Source: Rhodobacter sp. CZR27 | Lineage (GTDB): Bacteria; Pseudomonadota; Alphaproteobacteria; Rhodobacterales; Rhodobacteraceae | Direction: 5' to 3' | DNA: 64,000 nucleotides | NCBI RefSeq assembly: GCF_002407205.1 | Contig: NZ_CP023548.1 | Span: 186,001 to 250,000 of the forward strand | Shown: positions 28,746-37,156 of the stretch, piece by piece | How the letters are laid out: each line of letters starts with the position of its first letter | Numbering within the stretch: position 1 is the stretch's first letter | Position numbers and translations under genes: made by a program | Notes under the pieces: generated by a model | Databases searched by the model: none | Seen by the model: only the letters and a program-made list of their open reading frames with translations | Told to the model about the DNA's origin: nothing

Positions 28746-28770
28746 AACGCCGCCCAGCCGGGCGGCGTTT
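28746..28770 (+). terminator. Intrinsic terminator after mlaA-mlaC
   Basis: AACGCCGCCC (28746-28755), loop AGCC, GGGCGGCGTT (28760-28769) and a short T-run; 25 bp past the mlaC stop. The stretch from here to 28978 holds no gene that I can support. Confidence 0.8.
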
Positions 28771-28978
28771 GCATTGCGGGGCAGGCGGTCGTTCAGGCGG
28801 TGGTCCGGTCGGCGCGGATCGGCGGTATGACCGGAGGCGGACAGCGACGTCGATACGGCAAAGGGGGCACACCCGGCGCCCATGCCTGAAGCGCGACCGC
28901 CGGCCGGGGTCCGGCTCCCTTTCCGGGATCCGGCGCCGCATCACCGCAGCAGGCGGATCCGTCCCTGGACGGAGCGGG

Positions 28979-31240
28979 TCAGTTCCGCCCGCCGCCGAAG
29001 ATCCCCAGCACGTCGCGCACGATCTGTTCGCCGGCGCTGGGCGGACGCGGCGCCGCCATCCAGTCGCCGGTGTCGCGCGGTGCAGGCGCCGCCTGCCAGT
29101 CGCCGGTATCCTGCGGCACCGGGTCGGTCCGCACGTCCGAGGAGGTGCGGGGCGGCAGGCGCGGCTCGGGAACGATCTTCTCCAGAGGCCGCGGGACGAG
29201 GCCCTCGTGGACGCGCAGCATCACCTCGTGCCAGATCTCGGCCGGAAGGCCGCCGCCCGTGACGCCCTTCAGCGGCGTGTTGTCGTCGTAGCCCATCCAG
29301 ACGCCGGCGACGTAGTCCGCCGTGAAGCCCACGAACCAGGCATCGCGCGCGGCCTGGGTGGTGCCGGTCTTGCCCGCAGCCTCCCAGCCGGGAATGCGGG
29401 CGCGCGTTCCGGTGCCGGACTCGATCACCTGCGTCATCATGTAGGTCAGAAGCCGCGCCGCCTTCTCGGAGATCACGCGCTCGCCGATGCCGCCTTCCTG
29501 CCCGATCAGCGGCTGGTCGTCGCCCTGCAGCTTCAGTTCCAAGAGGCCGTAGGGACGCACCGCCGAGCCGCCGTTCAGGATGCCGGCATAGGCGCCCGTC
29601 ATCTCGAGGAGCGTCGCCTCGGACACGCCGAGCGCCAGCGCGGGCCCGGCGGCAAGGTCGCTCTTGATGCCGAATTCGGTCGCCACCTGCCGGACCTTGT
29701 CGCGTCCCACGGCCTCGGTGATCCGCACCGCGGGGATGTTCAGCGACTGCTTCAGCGCCGTGGTCAGCGTCACGAGGCCGCGGAACTCGCGGTCGTAGTT
29801 GGCGGGCGTCCATGGCCCCGAGCCCTTCACCATCACGGTGAGCGGGCTGTCGTCCACGAAATCCGCCGGGCTGTAGCCGAGATCCATGGCCGCGGCATAG
29901 ATGAACGGCTTGAAGGCCGAACCCGTCTGGCGCAGCGCCTGCGTCGCGCGGTTGAAGGCCCCCGCCGCCTCGACCTTGCGGCCGCCGACCATTGCGCGCA
30001 CCGCGCCATCGGCCGACATCACCACCACCGCGGCCTGCGCCTTCGAGCCTGCGCTGACCTTCGTCGCGAAGACATCGGCCAGCGCGCTTTCCGCCGCCTT
30101 CTGCAGGCGCTGGTCCAGCGTGGTGCGGATGATGACGTCCTCGGTCGTGTCCTTGGTCAGGAAGGTCGGCCCCGACTCCATCACCCAGTCCGCGAAGAAC
30201 CCGCCCGAGCGGCTCTGCGCCGCCTCTGACAGCTGCGCGGGGTTGCGCCGCGCCTTGTCGGCCTCGTCCCGGGTCAGGTAGCCCTGCTCCTCCATCAGGC
30301 CGATGATGACGTTCGCCCGGTCGCGCGCCCGTTCAAGGTTCGCCGTCGGCGCATAGTAGGACGGCGCCTTGAGCAGGCCGGCCAGCATGGCGGCCTCGGC
30401 CGCGTTGACGACATTGGCCGACTTGCCGAAGTAGCGCTGCGCCGCCGCCTCGAAGCCGCGCGCGCCGGCGCCAAGGTAGGCGCGGTTGAAGTAGATCGTC
30501 AGGATCTCGGCCTTGGAATACTTCGCCTCCATCGCGAAGGCGAAGGGCACCTCCTTCACCTTGCGCCAGATCCCGCCCCGGCGGCAGTCGGCCTCATACT
30601 CGGCCTCGCTCTTCCACTGCTTGGGATCGTAGGTCACGCCAAGGCACAAGAGCTTCGCCACCTGCTGCGTGATGGTCGAGCCGCCGTTGCCCTCCAGCGG
30701 TCCGCGCCCCTCGCTGAGGTTGATCTTGATGGCCGAGGCGATGCCGCGCGGGCTGATCCCGAAATGGCCGTAGAAGCGGCGGTCCTCGGTCGCGACCACC
30801 GCGTCCCGCAGGTGGTCCGACACCGAATCCGAGGTGATCATGCCGCCGAAGGTCTCGCCCCGCCAGGCGAAGACCTTGCCGTCGCGGTCGAGCATGGTGA
30901 CCGAGCCGCGGGCGCGTCCGTCCACCAGTTGCGAGACCTCGGGCAGTTGCGAGTAGAAGTAGTAGGACGAGAGCCCGACGACGAGGCCGACCGACGCCGC
31001 GATGCGCCAGCCGATGCCCCAGACGATCCGCCAGACGAAGCGGAAGATCCCCCAGACCAGCCCGAAGACCCATGCGACCAGCGCCGAGAGCGGATCGCGC
31101 TTCTTCCTGCGCCGCGGTGCCGGGGGACGCCCGCCGCCTCCGCCCGACTTGGGCTTGGCCGTCGTCGCATTCCGCGCCGGGGGCGCGCCATATCGCCTGT
31201 CCGCCACCAGGGGCGGACGCCGTCCGTTCGACCCGCTCAT
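28979..31240 (-). CDS. Class A penicillin-binding protein (PBP1A-type transglycosylase/transpeptidase)
   Basis: Bifunctional cell-wall synthase of 753 residues. A basic, Gly/Pro-rich cytoplasmic tail (1-50) is followed by one membrane anchor near 78-96. The glycosyltransferase domain has EDRRFYGHFGISPRG and GGSTITQQVAKLL; the transpeptidase has TGSAFKPF (Ser/Lys), SLN and KTGTT. A VTGGGLPAEIWHEVM segment closes the domain. The C-terminal tail carries the near-repeat PQDTGDWQAAPA / PRDTGDWMAAPR. The ATG at 31240 was kept. It is divergent from glnK with 263 bp between the starts. Confidence 0.92.
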   Translation of the reverse strand: MSGSNGRRPPLVADRRYGAPPARNATTAKPKSGGGGGRPPAPRRRKKRDPLSALVAWVFGLVWGIFRFVWRIVWGIGWRIAASVGLVVGLSSYYFYSQLPEVSQLVDGRARGSVTMLDRDGKVFAWRGETFGGMITSDSVSDHLRDAVVATEDRRFYGHFGISPRGIASAIKINLSEGRGPLEGNGGSTITQQVAKLLCLGVTYDPKQWKSEAEYEADCRRGGIWRKVKEVPFAFAMEAKYSKAEILTIYFNRAYLGAGARGFEAAAQRYFGKSANVVNAAEAAMLAGLLKAPSYYAPTANLERARDRANVIIGLMEEQGYLTRDEADKARRNPAQLSEAAQSRSGGFFADWVMESGPTFLTKDTTEDVIIRTTLDQRLQKAAESALADVFATKVSAGSKAQAAVVVMSADGAVRAMVGGRKVEAAGAFNRATQALRQTGSAFKPFIYAAAMDLGYSPADFVDDSPLTVMVKGSGPWTPANYDREFRGLVTLTTALKQSLNIPAVRITEAVGRDKVRQVATEFGIKSDLAAGPALALGVSEATLLEMTGAYAGILNGGSAVRPYGLLELKLQGDDQPLIGQEGGIGERVISEKAARLLTYMMTQVIESGTGTRARIPGWEAAGKTGTTQAARDAWFVGFTADYVAGVWMGYDDNTPLKGVTGGGLPAEIWHEVMLRVHEGLVPRPLEKIVPEPRLPPRTSSDVRTDPVPQDTGDWQAAPAPRDTGDWMAAPRPPSAGEQIVRDVLGIFGGGRN

Positions 31241-31370
31241 GCCTGCCTTGTCCGTCGTTCGTCCCGCCGGGACTTTCGCGCGACTCTACCCGCAGGGACA
31301 GGGAATGTGGAGCCGCACCGGCTTTAAATCGGCTCTTCATGTTGCATTAAAAATGGGCGAATGCGCGGGT

Positions 31371-31389
31371 TGGTGCAAAAAATGTGCAA
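31371..31389 (+). promoter_or_regulatory. Candidate NtrC-type half-sites upstream of glnK
   Basis: TGGTGCA (31371-31377) and TGTGCAA (31383-31389) lie in an A/T-rich patch 115-135 bp before glnK. TGGTGCA equals the right half of the NtrC consensus; a well-spaced left half is not evident, and I see no clear -24/-12 element. Nitrogen control of glnK-amtB is normal in proteobacteria, so regulation by NtrC is plausible but the exact site is tentative. Confidence 0.3.
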
Positions 31390-31503
31390 CTTCTCGATGT
31401 GGGGGGCGCAGGTTCGCTGCCGTCCTGTTGTCGCCTGCCGATGGAGCGAGCCTTGTGGCTGCGTGGGGTCCGAAAGCGGCCCAATGCAGAACAGGGGATC
31501 GTC

Positions 31504-31842
31504 GTGAAACTCATCATTGCAGCAATCAAGCCGTTCAAGCTGGAGGAGGTGCGCGAGGCGCTCACCACCATCGGCGTCCGCGGCATGATGGTGACCGAGA
31601 TCAAGGGCTTCGGCTCTCAGTCCGGCCACACGGAAATCTATCGCGGGGCTGAATATGCCGTGAACTTCGTGCCGAAGGTCCGCCTCGAGATCGTCGTGCC
31701 CGACAGCCTGGCCGACCCGGTGGTGGAGACGATCCGCACCACGGCCAAGACCGACAAGATCGGCGACGGCAAGATCTTCGTGCTCGACGTCGAACACGCT
31801 GTCCGCGTGCGCACGGGCGAAATCAACGACGACGCGCTCTGA
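31504..31842 (+). CDS. glnK: PII nitrogen regulatory protein GlnK
   Basis: Signal protein that binds 2-oxoglutarate and ATP/ADP and blocks AmtB when nitrogen is sufficient. Starting at GTG 31504 (AGGGG 7 nt upstream) it has exactly 112 residues, the PII length; the longer frame upstream is not PII-like. Uridylylation site Tyr51 and the pore-plugging Arg47 are present in HTEIYRGAEY, and GDGKIFVLDVEHAVRVRTGE is the C-terminal signature. The T-loop base reads GFGSQSGH, with Ser at positions 38 and 40 where E. coli PII has Arg and Lys. amtB follows 26 bp later. Confidence 0.95.
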   Translation: MKLIIAAIKPFKLEEVREALTTIGVRGMMVTEIKGFGSQSGHTEIYRGAEYAVNFVPKVRLEIVVPDSLADPVVETIRTTAKTDKIGDGKIFVLDVEHAVRVRTGEINDDAL

Positions 31843-31868
31843 CGCGGACGGCAGAGGGATAGGGTAAG

Positions 31869-33221
31869 ATGAAGAAACTTTCGCAACTTTGGGGCCTCTC
31901 CGCGCTTGCCGCGGCAGCCGCCCTGCCCGCATGGGCGCAGGAGGCCGCCACCGAGGCGGCCGAAGCCGCGGCCGAGACCGTCACCCCCGTCATGGACAAG
32001 GGCGACGTGTCGTGGATGCTGATCTCGACCGTGCTGGTCTTCTTCATGATCCTGCCCGGCATCGCGCTGTTCTACGGCGGCCTCGTGCGCGCGAAGAACA
32101 TGCTGTCGGTGCTGATGCAGTGCACGCTGATCTGCTGCGTCGTGATGGTGATCTGGGTGCTCTACGGCTATTCCTTCGCCTTCGGCGGCGGCACCAGCCC
32201 GTTCTGGGGCGGCCTCGGCAAGCTGTTCCTCGCGGGCGTCACGCCCGACTCGATGTCGGCCACCTTCTCGGCGGGTTACGTCATCCCGGAATACCTGTTC
32301 ATCTGCTTCCAGATGACCTTCGCGGCCCTTACCCCGGCGCTGATCGTCGGCGGTTTCGCCGAGCGGATCAGGTTCTCCGCAGTGCTGATCTTCGCGGTGA
32401 TCTGGGTAACCTTCGCCTATTTCCCGATCGCCCACATGGTCTGGGATGCGAATGGCCTGATCTTCAAGTGGGGCGCGATCGACTTCGCCGGCGGCACCGT
32501 GGTGCACATCAACGCGGGCGTTGCGGCTCTGATCGGCGCTCTGATGCTCGGCAAGCGCGTGGGCTTCGGCAAGGAGAACATGGCGCCGCATTCGATGGTC
32601 ATGACCATGATCGGCGCCTCTATGCTGTGGTTCGGCTGGTTCGGCTTCAACGTGGGCTCGAACCTCGAGGCGAACGGCGGCGCCACCCTCGCCATGATCA
32701 ACACCTTCGTGGCCACCGCGGCCGCCGTGATCGCCTGGTCGCTGATCGAGGCGCTGCAGCGCGGCAAGGCCTCGATGCTCGGCGCGGCTTCGGGCATGAT
32801 CGCGGGCCTCGTCGCCGTGACGCCTGCCTGCGGCACCATCGGCCCGATGGGGGCCATCGTCCTTGGCGCCCTCGCCTCTGTCGTCTGCTACTTCTTCGTG
32901 ACCACCGTGAAGAACGCGCTGGGCTATGACGACAGCCTCGACGTGTTCGGCATCCACGGCATCGGCGGCATCATCGGCGCGGTCGGCACCGGCATCCTCT
33001 CGGCCGGCACCTTCGGCGGCGTGAAGGTCGAGGATTACTCGATCATCGGCCAGACCACGATCCAGATCCAGGCCGTCGCGGTGACGATCATCTGGACGGC
33101 CATCGTCTCGGTCGTCGCCTACAAGGTCGCCGACCTGATCGTGGGCCTGCGCGTCGATACTGAAAGCGAGCGGATCGGCCTCGACCAGACCTCGCACGGC
33201 GAATCGGCCTATCACGCCTGA
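31869..33221 (+). CDS. amtB: Ammonium transporter
   Basis: Inner-membrane ammonium channel, 450 residues: signal peptide (cleaved near AWAQ), an Ala/Glu-rich spacer, then eleven membrane helices. FYGGLVRAKNMLSVLMQ, AHMVWDANG (first pore His), GGTVVHINAG, and DVFGIHGIGGIIGA (second pore His) are the family landmarks. It is co-transcribed with glnK, its regulator, and ends in a strong hairpin terminator. Confidence 0.95.
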   Translation: MKKLSQLWGLSALAAAAALPAWAQEAATEAAEAAAETVTPVMDKGDVSWMLISTVLVFFMILPGIALFYGGLVRAKNMLSVLMQCTLICCVVMVIWVLYGYSFAFGGGTSPFWGGLGKLFLAGVTPDSMSATFSAGYVIPEYLFICFQMTFAALTPALIVGGFAERIRFSAVLIFAVIWVTFAYFPIAHMVWDANGLIFKWGAIDFAGGTVVHINAGVAALIGALMLGKRVGFGKENMAPHSMVMTMIGASMLWFGWFGFNVGSNLEANGGATLAMINTFVATAAAVIAWSLIEALQRGKASMLGAASGMIAGLVAVTPACGTIGPMGAIVLGALASVVCYFFVTTVKNALGYDDSLDVFGIHGIGGIIGAVGTGILSAGTFGGVKVEDYSIIGQTTIQIQAVAVTIIWTAIVSVVAYKVADLIVGLRVDTESERIGLDQTSHGESAYHA

Positions 33222-33269
33222 GACAGACGGGGCGGCGGGTTCCTCCTCCCCCTGCCACCCCGAAAGCGG

Positions 33270-33298
33270 AAGGCCCGGACGATGGTCCGGGCCTTCTT
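33270..33298 (+). terminator. Intrinsic terminator after glnK-amtB
   Basis: AAGGCCCGGAC (33270-33280), loop GATG, GTCCGGGCCTT (33285-33295), then CTTC; an 11-bp perfect stem 48 bp after the amtB stop. Confidence 0.85.
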
Positions 33299-33339
33299 CG
33301 TTCCGGGTCGGTTTGAGGTCCGCGGCAGCGCCGCACGCA

Positions 33340-33356
33340 GCCCCCTCGACGGGGGC
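33340..33356 (-). terminator. Possible terminator after aspartate aminotransferase gene
   Basis: GCCCCC-TCGAC-GGGGGC, a 6-bp GC stem 19 bp past the minus-strand stop at 33376. No T-run; low confidence. Confidence 0.35.
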
Positions 33357-33375
33357 GGCGGGCGGCACCTCCCCG

Positions 33376-34560
33376 TCAGCCGCGCAGCACCTCAGCCACC
33401 GCGCGGGCCAGCACCGGCACGGTCGTCCGGTTCAGCCCGGCGATGTTCAGCCGCGAGTCGCCCACCATGTAGACGGCGTGTTCCGTGCGCAGCTTCTCGA
33501 CCTGCTCGGGGCTCAGGCCGAGGCGCGAGAACATTCCGCGGTGCTCGGAGACGAAGCCGAAGCGGTCCGATCCCGTCTCGGCACGCAGCGCCTCGGCCAG
33601 CAGTTGCCGCAGCGTCAGCATGTTCAGCCGAACCTCTTCGAGCTCGGCCTTCCAGTCCGCCGTCAGCGACTCGTCCTCGAGGATCATCGTCACCAGCCGC
33701 GCGCCGTGGTCCGGCGGGAACGAGAAGTTCTGCCGGTTCAGGAAGTTGAGGTTTCCCTGCACCACCGCCTTGCCCTCGGCCCCGCCGATGGCAATGAGGA
33801 TGCCGGTCCGCTCGCGGTAGATGCCGAAGTTCTTCGAGCACGACGCAGCAATCAGCACCTCGGGCAGCTTCGAGGCGATCAGCCGGGTCGCTGCGGCATC
33901 TTCCTCCAGCCCGTCGCCGAAGCCCTGGTAGGCGAGGTCGATCAGCGGAACGGCGCCCGCCTTGGCGATGGCGGCGCAGATCGCCTCCCACTGCACCGGG
34001 TTCGGGTTGGCGCCGGTCGGGTTGTGGCAGCAGCCGTGCAGCAGCACCACGTCGCCCGCCTTCACCTGCGCGAGGTCGGCCATCATGCCGTCGAAATCGA
34101 CCGCACCCGACTCGGCGTCGAAGTAGCGGTACTCCTGCATCGGGATGCCGAGGTACTTCACGATGGTCAGGTGGTTCGGCCACGTCGGGTTCGAGATCCA
34201 GACGGTGGCCTGCGGGGAAGCCATGCGCACCAGCTCCAGCGCCTGCCGCACCGCCCCCGTGCCGCCCGGCGTCGCGACCGAGGCCACGCGTTCGCCAGAG
34301 ACAGCCCCGCCGAGGATCAGTTTCACCATCGCCGCGTTGTAGGCGGGCTCGCCCGCGAGGCCGGTGTAGGTCTTGGTCGTCTCGACCTCCCACAGCCGCT
34401 TTTCGGCCGCCTTCACCGCGCGCATCACCGGGGTCAGGCCGGTCGGGTCCTTGTAGACGCCCACGCCGAGGTCGATCTTGCCGTCGCGCGGATCCTCGCG
34501 GAACATCTGGATCAGTTGCAGGATCTTGTCCGCAGGTTGCGGCTTCAGGGCGGTCAGCAT
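33376..34560 (-). CDS. Aromatic amino acid/aspartate aminotransferase (class Ia)
   Basis: PLP enzyme exchanging amino groups between aspartate or aromatic amino acids and 2-oxoglutarate. 394 residues, as in E. coli AspC/TyrB. Landmarks: DLGVGVYKDPTG, YTGLAGEPAYN, ATPGGTGA, HNPTGANP, the PLP Lys243 in SCSKNFGIYRERTG and the C-terminal SRLNIAGL (Arg for the alpha-carboxylate). ATG 34560 has GAAGGA upstream. It follows the sulfurtransferase gene by 7 bp: cysteine or aspartate transamination feeding mercaptopyruvate would make biochemical sense for the pair, but that is inference. Confidence 0.92.
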   Translation of the reverse strand: MLTALKPQPADKILQLIQMFREDPRDGKIDLGVGVYKDPTGLTPVMRAVKAAEKRLWEVETTKTYTGLAGEPAYNAAMVKLILGGAVSGERVASVATPGGTGAVRQALELVRMASPQATVWISNPTWPNHLTIVKYLGIPMQEYRYFDAESGAVDFDGMMADLAQVKAGDVVLLHGCCHNPTGANPNPVQWEAICAAIAKAGAVPLIDLAYQGFGDGLEEDAAATRLIASKLPEVLIAASCSKNFGIYRERTGILIAIGGAEGKAVVQGNLNFLNRQNFSFPPDHGARLVTMILEDESLTADWKAELEEVRLNMLTLRQLLAEALRAETGSDRFGFVSEHRGMFSRLGLSPEQVEKLRTEHAVYMVGDSRLNIAGLNRTTVPVLARAVAEVLRG

Positions 34561-34567
34561 TCCTTCG

Positions 34568-35416
34568 TCATCCTTTCGCGACCTTGAGATCGTCGTACAT
34601 GCCCCATTCGGCCCAGGAGCCGTCGTAGAGCGCATGATTGCGGTGCCCGATGATCTCGAGCGCGAGGCTCAGCACGGCGGCGGTCACGCCGGAGCCGCAG
34701 GTGGTGATCGCGGGCTTCGCGAGATCCACGCCCGCCGCCTCGAAGATCGCGCGCAGTTCGGCGGCGGGCTTCAGCGTGCCATTGCCGGTCAGCAGCGTCT
34801 GGAACGGCACGTTCTTCGAGCCGGGGATATGGCCGCCGCGCAGGCCCGGCCGCGGCTCGGGTTCGGTGCCCTTGAAGCGGCCTTCGGAGCGGGCGTCGAT
34901 GATCTCGGCCTCGGCAAGCTTCGAGGCGTGGGCGACCTGCGTCACGTCCTTCACGAGGCCCGCCTGTCGCTGCACGGTCATGTGGCGGTCGCGCACGACG
35001 GGCGGCATGTCCTCGAGCGGATGGCCCTCGGCCGTCCATTTCGGCAACCCGCCGTCGAGCACGGCGACATCGGTCTTGCCCATCAGGCGGAAGGTCCACC
35101 AGACCCGGGGCGCGGACAGGATGCCCGCGCCATCGTAGATCACCACCTGGTGACCGTCGCCGATGCCCATCGCCCGCATCCGGCTGATGAACTTCTCGGG
35201 CGGAGGCGCCATGTGCGGCAGGGCCGAGCGCAGGTCCGCGATCTCGTCGATGTCGAAGAAGCGGGCGCCGGGAATGTGGCCCGCCTCGTATTCGGCGCGC
35301 GCGTTGCGCCCCATCGCGGGCAGATACCACGAGGCGTCGATGATCCTCAGGTCGGGATCCCGCAGGTGGGCGGCGAGCCAGTCGGTGGAAACGAGCGTTC
35401 TGGGATCATCGGTCAT
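34568..35416 (-). CDS. sseA: 3-Mercaptopyruvate/thiosulfate sulfurtransferase
   Basis: Two-domain rhodanese of 282 residues that moves sulfur from 3-mercaptopyruvate to a thiol acceptor. The inactive N-terminal domain has GHIPGARFFDIDEIAD; the C-terminal domain has GHIPGSKNVPF and the active-site loop CGSGVTA (Cys240), the form that marks mercaptopyruvate sulfurtransferases. ATG 35416 has GAGGAG upstream. Same operon as the aminotransferase. Confidence 0.9.
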   Translation of the reverse strand: MTDDPRTLVSTDWLAAHLRDPDLRIIDASWYLPAMGRNARAEYEAGHIPGARFFDIDEIADLRSALPHMAPPPEKFISRMRAMGIGDGHQVVIYDGAGILSAPRVWWTFRLMGKTDVAVLDGGLPKWTAEGHPLEDMPPVVRDRHMTVQRQAGLVKDVTQVAHASKLAEAEIIDARSEGRFKGTEPEPRPGLRGGHIPGSKNVPFQTLLTGNGTLKPAAELRAIFEAAGVDLAKPAITTCGSGVTAAVLSLALEIIGHRNHALYDGSWAEWGMYDDLKVAKG

Positions 35417-35515
35417 GGCGGGCTCCTCGGAAAGCCAATCCCGCTTAATCCGGCGGCTCTCCGCAGGCAAGCCCGCATGGCCGTGACCTCTGGGCGCGGG
35501 ACGACCGTCGCCGGC

Positions 35516-35989
35516 TCAGACGTTCTGCTTCAGCAGGCGCTGCTTCTCGCGGTTCCAGTCGCGCTTGGCCTCGGTCGCGCGCTTGTCGGCGAGCTTCTTG
35601 CCCTTGGCGATGCCGATCTTCAGCTTCACGATGCCGCGGTCGTTGAAATACATCCGGATCGGCACGATGGTCATGCCCTCGCGCGCCGTGGCGTTCCAGA
35701 GCCGGGCGAGTTCCTTGCGCGAGACGAGCAGCTTGCGCTTGCGGCGCTCTTCGTGGCCCCAGGTCTTGGCCTGCAGGTAGGGGGCGATGTAGCCGTTGAT
35801 CAGCCACAGTTCGCCATTCTCGACCGAGGCGTAGCTTTCGCCGATGTTCGACCCGCCCTGCCGGAGCGACTTCACCTCGGAGCCCATGAGGATGATGCCG
35901 GCCTCGATCTCCTCCTCGATGTGGAAATCGAAGCGGGCGCGACGGTTCTCGGCGATGAGCTTGCTGTTGGGGTCGGAATGCTTGGCCAT
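35516..35989 (-). CDS. smpB: SsrA-binding protein SmpB
   Basis: Binds tmRNA and brings it to stalled ribosomes for trans-translation. 157 residues. [37 protein letters not shown], and the basic C-terminal tail ([16 protein letters not shown]) that enters the empty mRNA channel are all there. No ssrA gene is in the window. It lies 143 bp downstream of dapA, separated by a long hairpin. Confidence 0.96.
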   Translation of the reverse strand: MAKHSDPNSKLIAENRRARFDFHIEEEIEAGIILMGSEVKSLRQGGSNIGESYASVENGELWLINGYIAPYLQAKTWGHEERRKRKLLVSRKELARLWNATAREGMTIVPIRMYFNDRGIVKLKIGIAKGKKLADKRATEAKRDWNREKQRLLKQNV

Positions 35990-36045
35990 GACGCGACCGA
36001 GATAGGCGAGCGGCGGGGCGCTGTCCAGCGTCGCGCGGGGAGGGT

Positions 36046-36080
36046 GCCGTCCGAGGGGGCATCGAGCCCCCTCGGACGGC
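36046..36080 (-). terminator. 15-bp perfect stem-loop between dapA and smpB
   Basis: GCCGTCCGAGGGGGC (36046-36060), loop ATCGA, GCCCCCTCGGACGGC (36066-36080). It lies about 50 bp after the dapA stop. No T-run is present on either side, so it could be a terminator, a processing signal, or an mRNA stabiliser. It shares the CCGTCCGAG core with the repeats at 39123-39360. Confidence 0.6.
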
Positions 36081-36132
36081 GCTGCCGCGGAGGGTGGAAC
36101 CGGCGGCGCGATCTGGCCGCCGGTGCAAGGTA

Positions 36133-37005
36133 TCAGATCAGGCCGGCGTGGCGCATGGCGGCATCGATGCGCGCCCTGGTCGGATCGGTGAGGCCCACGA
36201 GCGGCAGGCGCACCTCGTCGGAGCAGCGGCCGAGCTTCGAGAGCGCGTATTTCGCCCCCACCAGCCCCGGCTCGAGGAAGATCGCCTCGTGCAGCGGCAT
36301 CAGGCGGTCCTGATACTCCAGCGCCTTGGCAAAATCGCCGGCGAGCGTGGCCTGCTGGAACTCGGCGCAGAGGCGCGGGGCCACGTTGGCCGTGACCGAG
36401 ATGCAGCCCACGCCGCCGTGCGCGTTGAAGCCGAGCGCCGTCGCATCCTCGCCCGAGAGCTGGATGAAATCCGTTCCGCAGGAGGCGCGCTGCTGGCTCA
36501 CGCGTTCGATCTTGCCCGTGGCATCCTTCACGCCGATGATCCGGGGCAACTGCGCGAGCTTGCCCATCGTCTCGGGCGTCATGTCGACCACCGACCGGCC
36601 GGGGATGTTGTAGATCACGATCGGCAGGCTGCAGCAGTCGTGCAGCGCAGTAAAATGCGCGATGAGCCCGGCCTGGGTCGGCTTGTTGTAGTAGGGCGTC
36701 ACGACCAGTGCCGCATTGGCGCCGACGCGTTCGGCAAAGCGGATCAGCCGGATGCCCTCGGCGGTCGAATTCGAGCCCGCGCCCGCGATCACCGGCACGC
36801 GGCCTGCGGCGGCGGCGACCACCGCCTCGATCACCGTCTCGTGCTCCTCATGGCTGAGCGTCGGGCTTTCGCCCGTGGTGCCCACCGGCACGAGCCCGGT
36901 CGAACCTTCGGCGATCTGCCAGTCCACGAGTTTCTTCAGCGTGTCCAGATCCAGCTCGCCGTTCTTGAACGGCGTCACAAGGGCAGGGATCGACCCTCTG
37001 ATCAT
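36133..37005 (-). CDS. dapA: 4-Hydroxy-tetrahydrodipicolinate synthase
   Basis: First committed step of lysine and diaminopimelate synthesis: condenses pyruvate and aspartate semialdehyde. 290 residues. GTTGES (Thr44/45), PYYNKP, Tyr132 (IYNIPGR) and Schiff-base Lys160 (GVKDATG) are in place. ATG 37005 has GGAG about 10 nt upstream; an in-frame ATG at 37020 lacks a ribosome binding site. It is divergent from the lytic transglycosylase gene, which also belongs to the cell wall. Confidence 0.95.
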   Translation of the reverse strand: MIRGSIPALVTPFKNGELDLDTLKKLVDWQIAEGSTGLVPVGTTGESPTLSHEEHETVIEAVVAAAAGRVPVIAGAGSNSTAEGIRLIRFAERVGANAALVVTPYYNKPTQAGLIAHFTALHDCCSLPIVIYNIPGRSVVDMTPETMGKLAQLPRIIGVKDATGKIERVSQQRASCGTDFIQLSGEDATALGFNAHGGVGCISVTANVAPRLCAEFQQATLAGDFAKALEYQDRLMPLHEAIFLEPGLVGAKYALSKLGRCSDEVRLPLVGLTDPTRARIDAAMRHAGLI

Positions 37006-37156
37006 GACACGCATCTCCATCTGTTGGGCAGAGTCGCCCGGTTGAAACCGCGCCTTCCTAGCGTTCGCCGCAGGGCTTGCCAAGTTGTCGCCGGGACGCG
37101 GGCGGCTCTTGCGGTTGTGTGTTGCGGGCCGGTCCGCGCTTGGGCAGATTGCGCCC

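Noticed and set aside
31241..31503. Sigma-54 promoter for glnK-amtB
   Set aside because: I found no convincing GG-N10-GC element; only loose NtrC-like half-sites are reported.
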